64,000 bases of DNA from Aspidiotus rigidus (lineage: Eukaryota; Arthropoda; Insecta; Hemiptera; Diaspididae), in contig JAVHKY010000026.1 in the NCBI GenBank assembly GCA_035079385.1, positions 1,426,001-1,490,000 of the forward strand, given 5' to 3'. Below, one piece after another: positions 54,881 to 64,000 of this stretch. Position 1 is the first letter of the stretch, and every line of letters begins with the position of its first letter. The notes under the pieces are model-generated. The model saw only the letters and a program-made list of their open reading frames with translations, was not told where the DNA came from and searched no databases. The position numbers and the translations under genes are program-made.

Positions 54881-56876
54881 GGGAGGGGGACTTCAAGCAT
54901 CACCTCGGTATCTTGTGGTTGATGAAGGAATTCTACTCAGAGAATAGTTTTCTTCACATAGTTCCTTAATGACCTCAAAAAAAAATAATAGTTCGAGATT
55001 TTTCCGGTTTTTATGATAGAAATACTATAAAATTTAATAAAATCATAGTTCACAAAACTTCATCTGCGTAAGAAACTGATATACTATAACATCAACACGC
55101 GAGAAATAATGCAAAAAATAATTAATTCTGCTCATTCAATGCATCGTCGTCACGTCTCGTGTTTGTTCTGACGCACGCGTACACACGTGAAAGAAAATAA
55201 CGCTGTTGACCGACTACAACGAAATAAAAACACCAGCATTTGAATGAAAACAATATTATTATATACACATATACGGACACGACAAAGGAAGAAGAGAAAA
55301 AAAAACATACAGCGCGTAAAATTCAAAGAATACAGTCTAAAAATTTCCGTTCCAAACATCAATATTAAAATAATATCGAGAAAGTAAAAGATATATCATC
55401 GAGAGAGAAGAGAGACAACGAAATAGAGAGACGAGGGTGAATAAAAGATCATTTAAAACTAAGGAAAAAAAAAAAAAAGAAAAAATTGTCAGCTGTTCAT
55501 ATAATCGGAACTTGGTCACACGATTCCCTTTAAAAACTCATTATCCTTTTTCATCATTTTTTTTTTTTTCTTCATTTATAGATTTTTATAACATAAATTT
55601 ATAACCTAAATAATTATTATTATTCCTCCCTCCTTCCTAATTTATTCATATAATTGATACAACATAATGATAAATGTAAATTTATCGTAGAGTTATAAAT
55701 AATAATTAAAATTCTTCGGAAATTATAGGAGGTAAGAGGAGGTGAGAGGAAAAGGCCGGAGGACGATAAAACAGAGTGTAGATTCTACACACAACACACA
55801 AAAGGAAAAGAGAACAAAAATAGAAAACACGAAATAATACTACGTAAATTTTTGTAAGAATACATTTTGGAAAGATAGTAATATAGGACAACAAGAAAAC
55901 CTTACTCAAAAAAAAAAAAAAAAAAAATATCAAACAAAATCCGAGAAAATAAACATTACATTTACGTTATATATTTCGCGTATAGTATAATACCCGAATA
56001 TATTTTTTTAATTGGCGAATACTACGGTAGTAAATAATATATAATAGAGAAAAACAAAAAGAAACAAAAGAGTAATAATTAAACGATTAAATTCCCATTT
56101 ACGATATTATATAAAAAAAAGATACATTAAAAAAATTAAGACAAGAGAGAAAGAAAATAGTACATTAACTGTAAACGACGGTAACGTAATTATAATAAAC
56201 GAGTATAATTTTCCATTTATTTTCTGCATTATCACTACTTTCCTAGGGTAATATGTTATAAAGATTCACAATTCCCTGTCACTAGGACTACCAACAAGTA
56301 TTAGCAAATATTATTGTCACCGATAGAAACTTAGAAGTGTTTTCTCGGTATAATGTTCAGTACGGATGCGATAACTACGAAATCAGATTTGTAATACCCG
56401 GTCGAAATCATTGGAAAAAAATTGTACGAGCGAACACTCGTTAATAATGAAGGTACGGTACATTGTATTGCAACAACAAAGAAAAAAAAAAATGATAATA
56501 AAAAATCCATATGATTATGCATGATTTAAATACTCCAACGTGAAAACAAATAAACAATTCAACAACAGATATGTTAACAGAAGGGGAGGAAAAAATCCTA
56601 AATATTAATAAAAATAGCAACTAATTGTAATATGTAGAAGATATAATAATAATGATAATAATTATGTCGATATACGATGCGCCGAGACGACGCAAATTAC
56701 AACACAATGTCCAACGAATGCTCGAATCGAAACGAGGAATGATCATCAACCTCCAAAATTGAAGAATCGCGACTTTTCTCGCAAGTCATCATCGACTGCG
56801 CATAAATTGCACGGATCGCATCAGGCCTATGCAGACAAAAAGATAGAGCGCCTCATTTTCTGTTCCCGTGCTCGCC
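54881..56876 (-). other. AT-rich region, probable 3' UTR of the downstream minus-strand gene
   Basis: Two kilobases of very AT-rich DNA with many A runs on the plus strand (T runs in a minus-strand transcript). TTTATT (AATAAA on minus) occurs several times, for example at 56216-56221. It begins directly after the stop codon at 56877. No open frame resembles protein. A long, U-rich 3' UTR is the simplest reading, but where it ends is not visible. Confidence 0.45.
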
Positions 56877-57461
56877 TCATTCTGGACTCGGTTTCGCCGA
56901 TTCGTCCGGTTTATTCTCGCTGGTTACACTCGGTGATGACTAGAAAATCAAAATTCCAATTAAATTAAAGAAAAAAAGGTATTCGTACAACACTCGACTC
57001 GGTATTCCAGCGATTTGAAGGACCGCGCTGCATAACCTTTCGCAAAAAACCACTTACTTCTTTCGTCGGAGGTCGAGGAGTCGACTCGTTGGCGCGTTGA
57101 CGACGTTGCTGCTCCTCGTGCATGGCGTGAAGCTGCTCGCGACAACGCTGTAACTCCACTCGTTGTCGTTCGCGCTCTTCTTCGCGTTCCGTCCATGTGG
57201 TCACCAACGTGATCAAATATTCGCGTAGCCTCTGCGTAATCGGTTGCAATTTAGACGCCGGAATACTAGGTAACGTACGCACTGACGAACTGCCGGCGTT
57301 TGCCGCTAACGTCGATGACGTCGCGTTACTCGAAGCGACTTGCGCTTGCTTAGAGGGCGACGTCGAATTTCCACCGCTATTTATCACTTGGCAGCCAGCA
57401 GCGATCGTTTCCTCTTCGGTAACACACAAACATTTATTCAATAAAGTGGTTAACTGATCAA
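56877..57461 (-). CDS. Last two coding exons of an unrecognised Ser-rich / coiled-coil protein (partial)
   Basis: Exons 57058-57461 and 56877-56939 on the minus strand, joined by a 118 bp GT-AG intron with a strong GTAAGT donor. The first exon enters in phase 1 after a clear TTTGTTTCAG acceptor, so the rest of the gene is further right, beyond 57.5 kb and probably outside the window. The visible part has VDQLTTLLNKCLCVTEEE, a Ser/Asn/Ala-rich linker, then a strongly charged helix (TWTEREEERERQRVELQRCR, QLHAMHEEQQRRQ) and a short tail ending DESAKPSPE and stop. Codon use is GC-richer than the flanks, which supports a real exon. I do not recognise the family; a C-terminal coiled coil of a signalling or scaffold protein is possible. 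Confidence 0.72.
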
Positions 57462-58059
57462 CTGAAACAAAGAGAAAAAAAAAACGAATTCGATCAATAT
57501 AGAGCGAGGTCGAATGGACAGTTGTACAAGATCGATTAATTTTCCTTGTAAATGTGCCCGCCTTCAAATTAATTCTTGAACCTGTTTGTGTGCACGTCAA
57601 ATAGCTCTCAGAAGGGGAGGGGGAAGGCTAGTCAGCTAAAGGACTCCGATATCACGCTTTTGATCCCAATTTTAGGAACCATTTTGGAACTTGATTTACG
57701 AGACACGCAGGCTCTAATGAACCATAAGTCATAACGACTCAAGATTGACGTTCATATGTTAGTTTGATGTGAAATCTACTTCAAATCGATCTGCTATTTG
57801 GATCAAAAATCAACTCATAGGTAATCAACTGCTCCTTTTCACCATTGACTCATCATCAATGTTGAAATTGAGTGAACTCCAGGTATTTCAAGTTGATACT
57901 GACAGAAAATTGACGTTGAAATTGCGTCAATTTGACCATGGCTACGCTTGTCTCCCATGACTGAGAATCTCAATACCCCTTATTACATAATTATGACTGC
58001 AAAATTCTGTCTGCGAGTAGAAAAATCACAGGATAGACATAATGCTAGAAGGGGATGAC
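57462..58059. other. Start of large upstream intron, no gene seen
   Basis: Sequence just upstream of the acceptor at 57462. Apart from scattered GTTGAC/GTCAAT words that foreshadow the satellite to the right, nothing is recognisable. A short plus-strand frame at 57769-57960 is not supported. Confidence 0.4.
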
Positions 58060-58790
58060 AATACATCGATTCTAGTTTGATATTGATTCTAAGTCAATTC
58101 AAAGTTGACCAACATACATCATTAGGAAACTAAAAATTGAATGGTTGATTAACGTAATAGAGCAGTTCATTTTACATCGATAGAGAAATTTCAAGAAATT
58201 GACTCAGAGTCGACTCCAGATCAACGTCGATTTGAAGTTGACCAGCCTACATTACTAGAAAACCAAGAATTGACAGCTAAGCAACGCAACAAAGCTGTTA
58301 ATTTCAGGCTGATATCAAGAACTAAAAGGTTGACTCGAGATTGACGTCGATTGGAGGTTGATATACAAATTCAACCAGCGTTACATTATATCAGAAAACT
58401 AAGAATCAACTGTTAATCAACAACAAAATGAAGCAGTTGATTTTCAAGTTGATAATAAAATTTGAAGTCCGCGTTAGGCCGACGTCAACTTGAGGCCAAA
58501 TTAAATTTAGAAAGCGTACAAACATTCACTGTTAATTGATGCAGCAACAGAACATTTGATTTCAAGTTGATACAAGTACAAAACTTTGGGGAAGTCAACT
58601 TTAGCCTATATCAATATATGTGGGGCCGATTCCTGAAATCAAACAGCTTATCAGAAAAGTAAACATGAGCTGTTGATTAACACAACAGAACAAATGATTT
58701 CGAGTCGATAGAAATGGAAAAATTTTAAGAAGTCAACGTAATAGCCAATATCAACGTCATATCAATAATAAGTTGGACCAAATTTTCTAG
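58060..58790. repeat. Degenerate tandem satellite, about 130 bp period
   Basis: Five to six diverged units follow each other at about 58120, 58250, 58380, 58515 and 58645. A unit contains, in order, AGAAAACTAAGAATCAACTG, TTAATCAACNCAACAGAACA, GTTGATTTCAAGTTGATA, AATTTGGAGAAGTCGACTC and GACGTCAATTTGAGGTTGAC words. Single or partial units recur at about 60620-60860, 61730-61870 and 62340-62600. The array lies within the probable large intron of the minus-strand gene. Confidence 0.6.
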
Positions 58791-58879
58791 ATGTCACTAT
58801 GTAGCTCCACTTTGTTGAACCCAACTGTACTAGTGCTTGCAAAAACTTACCCCACTTTCCAAACTGGAATCCTCTCCGT

Positions 58880-59900
58880 TCACGTGACGTCACTAACTGC
58901 TAACAAGGAGCAATTTTGATCGATAGTGCGCGATATTCTGCGATAATATCATGCGATGGTGATTAGAACATCATCGACTCCCATAAGAATACACAGGGAA
59001 CATTCCGATCATGTTTTAGTATTTCAAAATGAGAAATAAATAAGGAATTCAACGTTGATAATCAAGATCTAGAAGATCTCAAGTATTTGAGAATGTATTT
59101 TTCGTTTCTCACTTTATTCTTCTATTCAAATATGAGCAAATGATCGAATTCGATTTTTCTTCTTATGGGAAAGTCCGGGTAAAAAAAGTTTGTTTACTTT
59201 CCCTAAGCACCATCGATCACAAATCTCGAAATTATTTTGAATACAACGATGCTGTGACGTAGGCGTGAACGAAGAGGATTGAGGAGGTTATGTAAAAACT
59301 AAAAAGGGCCTTTGTTCCATAAGAAATACATTAAACGGAGGTTCTTTTTACATATACGTCCTCAATAGACTGAATTATCGTGACGTCAGTCATTCAGTTT
59401 ATCACGTGACATGTGTTTAAAGTTAAAAATCGTGATATCTAGCGTTTGAGTGAACGGATTTTCGTGAAATTTAGACGTTCTAGAATGTCTAAATTTCACG
59501 AAAATTCGTTCACTCAGACCGTGATCAAACGCTAGATATCACGATTTTTGATAAACCGCTCGGACAGACTGGTGGGTTTTGTCGCGTTGGGCCACACATG
59601 TAATAAACTGCATTATTGTGACGTCACTCATTGCTAAAACCCTACCTACCAACAATGCGCGAACACACTTCAAAAACCCTTGAATATGATCAATATTGCA
59701 TTGTTTGAGGATCTATCACATTATCAATTCCCTTAAGAAATACAACGGAACGTTTTGATCAAACATTCAAATTGAAAAATTGTCAATATAATAAGCAACT
59801 ACATGTTTACATTCAGAATTAGGAAGTTCCCAGTATTTGAAAATGTATCTCTCCAATCCTTAATTCATTTCTGATTTTCAAACTCGAATATAAGGTCCAA
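58880..59900. repeat. Two diverged copies of a 300 bp module flanking a long hairpin
   Basis: The module at about 58880-59140 (TGACGTCAC, then CGATCAT, then AGTATTTGAGAATGTAT...) is matched by 59615-59900 (TGACGTCAC ... TTGATCAAACA ... AGTATTTGAAAATGTAT). Between them is the palindrome at 59425-59549. The whole could be one composite element or a nested insertion. No coding sequence. Confidence 0.45.
59425..59549. repeat. 125 bp near-perfect hairpin
   Basis: AAAAATCGTGATATCTAGCG at 59425 pairs with its inverse ending at 59549, and the inner GTGAACGGATTTTCGTGAAA pairs with TTTCACGAAAATTCGTTCAC. Only a small asymmetric insertion (about 9 bases near 59514-59522) and a 10-base loop around 59486 interrupt it. 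As RNA it would form a pre-miRNA-like or siRNA-producing stem; as DNA it is a foldback MITE tip. Confidence 0.75.
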
Positions 59901-60064
59901 GTATTATTTGAGTGTATTTCTTATGGAGTATTTTCTTATTTACAAACTAAGTTGGTAATTTACGGTAAGATTAACAATATTTTAAACAGGCTGCCTAGGG
60001 TTACGTTGGAATAAACAAATGTGTAACTTGTGACGTCACAATAACCCAGACTATTGCTTGTATG

Positions 60065-60290
60065 TGACACGATTTATGAAAAGGGAACGCTTTGCACCAA
60101 ATCAAATTTCACAGGAGAGGCCAAAATAGGTCCAAAAAATTTGATCTCGCAAAGTTTGAAAAATACCAACATTTTCCATCAACTTTTCAAATTTTGCGAG
60201 ATCATGTTTTTTCACCTACTTTGGCCGCCAAAATAAATGAAAACATGATTTTTATTTTGCACTAAGTGGTCCCTTTTCATCAATCGCGTC
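60065..60290. mobile_element. 226 bp foldback MITE
   Basis: The outer ends GACACGATTTATGAAAAGGG (60065) and the inverse CCTTTTCATCAATCGCGTC (to 60290) pair, and an inner stem GATCTCGCAAAGTTTGAAAA (60143) pairs with TTTTCAAATTTTGCGAGATC (to 60203). Almost the whole element is self-complementary. No frame, no clear target-site duplication. Confidence 0.55.
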
Positions 60291-60374
60291 AGATATTTCT
60301 TACCAAATCTTTAATTTGGACATATCAAAACGTCCCACTGTTTCAGTGTATTTCTTACAAGAATCAACGGAGTT

Positions 60375-60590
60375 GAAAAGCTAGCTAAAAGCTGACAGTC
60401 TGAAGCTAAAAGCCAGAGAACTTTCTGAGAGAAAAAAAATTGACAGCAGAAAGCCCAAAAATAAACCCAAACATTGGAACCCAGAAGTTGAAAGCCAAAA
60501 GACGGAATTTCTATTGAAAAAAAGCTGAAAGCCAAAAGCTGAAAGCCAAAAGCTAAAAGCCAAAAGCTTAAATTCTATCTATTGGCTTTC
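60375..60590. repeat. Minisatellite of AAAGCCAAAAGCTG type
   Basis: A 13-14 bp unit (GCTGAAAGCCAAAA) is repeated, loosely from 60375 and tightly at about 60525-60570. Two overlapping minus-strand frames here (LASDCQLLASF-like) are products of the repeat, not genes. Confidence 0.6.
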
Positions 60591-61189
60591 CAACTCTGGC
60601 GGAATACTGGAATAGAAATCAACTGTTAATTAATGCCACAGATTTGAACAGTTCATTTTGTAGAAGAATTTGGAGAAGCCAATTGAAACTAAGTCAATTT
60701 CATATAAATCTATTTTGGGCAAATTAAATGTAAATAGATTGACGCTGAGGAATAATAGGAAAATTTGGAGTTGACTTCAAATCAATTTGTAGTCAAACAG
60801 CATATGTCACCAGAAAACTAAAAATGGCTTGAAATTGACCAAATAGATCACTTAATTTCATGTTTATACAACAATTTGGATAATTTAGGATTACGCTTTT
60901 TATATAAATATCAACTTTTTCTATTTCAAAGTTCAACCTAAAAAACATTTCATTCTCGCTCCATTTACTTGGTTTTACATTGTGGTAATTTCTAGACCTC
61001 AGTGGACTGGTACAAAATTAAAAAATATGTATAATATAATATTTGCAACTGTTTCCTTGTCTTAAATCTATTTGTAAATGAGATGCATCAGGAATTCCTT
61101 CCATTCTTTCACATGTTTTCTAAAGCGAGAGCACTGATTACATCTTATCAATGAAGGGAACGTAGAATGAAGCTAGACTGGGTGCAAGA

Positions 61190-61363
61190 TGTTTGAAAAG
61201 AGGTGCGCTCAGCAAGCTCAGCTCAATGTAAACAACAAGGCGCTACATCAGCTGATCTCCATTTAAAACAATATCAAAAACCCGGTTCCGCGTCGACCGC
61301 GTCCCATGTATTTTTAAATGTGCATGCGGGTTGCGCTTTGTTTACACCTCTCTTCAAACACCT
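61190..61363. repeat. Foldback pair GTTTGAAAAGAGGTG / CACCTCTCTTCAAAC
   Basis: The 15 bp words at about 61190 and 61348 are inverted copies with one mismatch; ATGTAAACAA / TTTGTTTACA flank them inside. The 174 bp between ends is non-coding. It may be a small MITE. Confidence 0.4.
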
Positions 61364-61904
61364 TCGAGTAATCAACTAGGAGTACGATTTTTTCCGTGAG
61401 TAACGTGTAGGCGCGCACATTGCGTGAATCAGTGTGATTAGGATAACCCTCATGAATTTCCCTTCTTCAAACACCTGCATCCGATTATGAAATGACTCTC
61501 AGAAAAATGATTAGAATGCTGTAACCTTGAGTGCTAATCAACTGATAATATTATCATGTTCTAAAGGAAAGTATGAGCAACATTTTCAAATACTTCTTTC
61601 TATATCTAGGGTTTGTGATGATACAATACAGTATTCCAAAAATGTGTTCAGCGTGATAAATACTTCTACAAACACTTTTGCTAGTTAATTATCATTCCAA
61701 AAGTTCGAAATTTGTTCATACGTGTTATAGATTGACGTCAATTTGAGGTCCATTTGAAATTTGACCCACGCACATCACCACAGAACCAAAAATCAACCTC
61801 AAATTGACCCAAACAGACCAGTTTATTTCAGGTTGATATGAATCAATTCTTTGGACAGATGTCAATTTGAGGTGAGTTCAAGGTTGACCACTGTACTGAG
61901 TTGC

Positions 61905-62335
61905 AGAAAAAAAAAAAGTTTTTTTCAGTTTAAAACATGTTTTAAATTATGGTTTTCAAATCCTTGTTTAAAACCGTTTCAAATCATTCAATTATTGTTT
62001 GCGACACATTTTAGGAGTTTTATATGTTGTTTTAAACATCGGTTTTGAACATCGTTTAAAACAACGTTCTAGTTTTTTTTTTCAATTTTTTAATCCTGGA
62101 AAAATTGTCAAGTATTCATTTTTATTGCAGAATAATAATGAAAATATGATGGAAAAAAAGGTTTTCAATGTTTTTAATGTATTGAAAAAAACAAGTTGAA
62201 AAGAAAAAAAAAAAAAAAAAAAAAACACGTTTTAAACATTTTTTTGTTTGAAACACCATTTTGATTTTTTGTATGTTTTAAACATGTTTTAAATACGTTT
62301 TAAATGTCGTTTGTTTAAAACATGGCAACCCTGCC
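61905..62335. repeat. GTTTTAAAC-rich palindromic low-complexity element
   Basis: GTTTAAAAC/GTTTTAAAC words occur about ten times in both orientations, with T and A homopolymers (a long A run ends near 62225). Left and right ends (CAGTTTAAAACATG and GTTTGTTTAAAACATGG) are similar. It looks like a degenerate AT-rich foldback or simple-repeat expansion. The two 65-codon frames in it are not genes. Confidence 0.45.
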
Positions 62336-62649
62336 ACCGTACTAAAACTTTTCTTGAAATCGACCTAATGGAGGTAGTTAATTTCAGGTTGATAAAAAAT
62401 TTGGAGAAGTCCACTCGATACTAACTCCAGAGTGACGTCAATTTGAGGTCAACTCAGAGTCAACCAGCACGGAAATACAAACCTACTTGAAAATCAACGC
62501 GGCAGAGCAGTGAATTTCATATCAATAGAAAACTTGGAGAGGCTGACTTGAAATCGACCTGAAATCTATTTGGTAAATGAGTTCAAATGTAGTTGACATC
62601 TTTTGAGCCCATATTGACTGATATCAACGTTGACGGGAGGTGGATTTGA

Positions 62650-64000
62650 AACTTTCGATGAAATAAATTGTCCATTTAAGAACGGTGAGCATGGCTTGTC
62701 AGGGAGAGAAGAAAATTAAAGAGGCTGTCACGTCTCCGTGTCCCAGTTCCTTCTGAGCAATGGTTTTCACCTGACGGACACGGATACCACGCCCCTGATC
62801 CTGAATGACCTTAACCCACATTAGGGACTACCCAAGACTCTATATGAATATGACGAGAGGGGAGGGGGAGAAAAGCTGCTGCTTACGGGTGTCGACGGGT
62901 ATTGAAAAATGGAAAATCACACAATTTTTTTGGTTATAGCTCCTGAAGTCGACGTAGGTGTAATTTTATAGAGAATTAGGAGTGTCGATGTCGTATGATT
63001 TTTGAAAAGGTAAGACGTAACCATTTTTTCTTCTCCGAAATTCGTAGGAAGCAAAAGAGTTTCGAAACTTTTCTAGCGAGGTGTAGTCACGCTATGATTT
63101 GGTAGCAAACGAAAGATGGGAGATGAAGTCATAATAAGATTTCGGCGGATTTAACACCCTGGAACACATCTCAACCTTCCTTTTTTCGACTTAAAACCTT
63201 TTTCTGATCCGATCCGAGCAAACTATCCGTAATTTGAGCGAACTATACCGTATATGGTCCACATATCAAACTTTTTACCACGTGAACTCATTTCGCCAAC
63301 AACTCGCGCCAAGTTCATTTGAGAAATTGAAGCGGCTTCGCGTTAACGACCCGTTAGGCATCGTCGCTGCCACCTACACGCGAATCCCATTGTCCCCGTA
63401 ATGGCGAACGCGTACACCGACCATCAATATTGCAAAAGCTCGTTGACATGCGAAACGTGATCGGTATTACGTATTATCGTACATACGTGAGAGTGTAGAC
63501 GCGCGGGGCAGACTAGGAAGTAAAATTAGCCTGAATTTTTTAGCTTTATACCGTACACAGCTGCCTGCGATTTCCGTTCAATATTTACGAGTTTTCCATC
63601 AAATCCACCACCGAAACGTCACCTCTACCCGCCGCGAGTGAAAAGTCAACAGAATGCCAATATCGGACGAGCTATATTTTATTGTGTATAAGAATGAAAT
63701 CGGGGGAAAATGGAAGGGTCGTTAAAATGTATGGCACATCGATCTCGAAAGCGGAGCTGTACAAAAATAGTGGCGATTACGATCGCCTGCCTCTTTCGAT
63801 ATTTACCGATTTCGTACATCTAAATAGGTGATTTAACGTCGGAAGAGTGCGAGAGAGAAAAAAAGGCCAAATCACTCTGGGGAAATTTCGTACTTTTTCG
63901 AAGTTCGAGAAATCAATGACGAAGAAAAACGTCGAGAATTTTCAAAACTGTCAACAGTTGACAAAAATACCTATTTTTGTTTTGCGTGTGTAGACTTGAG
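62650..64000. other. Right end of window, no gene seen
   Basis: The last 1.35 kb is less AT-rich in parts (63300-63520 has many CG pairs), which could be a promoter or 5' exon region, but no frame or splice series supports a gene. It probably still belongs to the large intron or the 5' side of the minus-strand gene ending at 56877. Confidence 0.35.

Noticed and set aside
60311..60563. Minus-strand frames MAFSFF/MAFSFW of 60-74 codons
   Set aside because: They are translations of the AAAGCCAAAAGCTG minisatellite in two frames.

Overview
The window is a piece of an animal nuclear genome, most likely an arthropod and probably an insect. It is AT-rich. Genes are split by mostly 50-300 bp GT-AG introns and separated by foldback/MITE-type repeats, LINE remnants and one Mutator-like element. 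The protein set (WDR4, PSMC6, WASHC4, NOL10, PPT2, a vitellogenic-carboxypeptidase-like enzyme, MTG2, GM130) is conserved in metazoans. Placing it closer, for example in Hemiptera, is a guess from the style of the transposon remnants and is not proven here.

Layout. 1-15.4 kb holds no recognisable host gene. It carries several terminal-inverted-repeat elements, decayed LINE reverse transcriptase, a 629 bp foldback and a degenerate tandem repeat. 15.4-33.8 kb is compact and gene dense: WDR4 (+), PSMC6 (-) with the intronless WASHC4 (+) nested inside its last intron, NOL10 (-) divergent from PPT2 (+), PPT2 convergent with a CPVL-like carboxypeptidase (-), which is divergent from MTG2 (+). 34.2-47.0 kb is one 19-exon minus-strand gene for an acidic coiled-coil protein of about 2683 residues. 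It has fourteen consecutive phase-1/phase-1 exons and a large exon with thirteen or more 60-residue repeats. Its family is unresolved; kinetochore KNL1-like or TACC-like are the two ideas. 48.3-52.7 kb is GM130/GOLGA2 (+) in 14 exons. 53.4-54.9 kb is a decayed LINE 3' end interrupted by a 1053 bp Mutator-like element. 56.9-57.5 kb holds the last two coding exons of an unrecognised minus-strand gene, with an AT-rich probable 3' UTR to its left and a repeat-filled region, probably an intron of more than 6.5 kb, to its right.

The genes are mostly housekeeping and do not form one pathway: tRNA m7G modification (WDR4), proteasome (PSMC6), endosomal actin (WASHC4), nucleolar function (NOL10), lysosomal and secretory hydrolases (PPT2, CPVL-like), mitochondrial ribosome assembly (MTG2) and Golgi structure (GM130). 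Exon models were assembled by hand from splice signals and homology. For all multi-exon genes with both ends in the window the summed coding length is a multiple of three. No tRNA, rRNA or CRISPR was seen.
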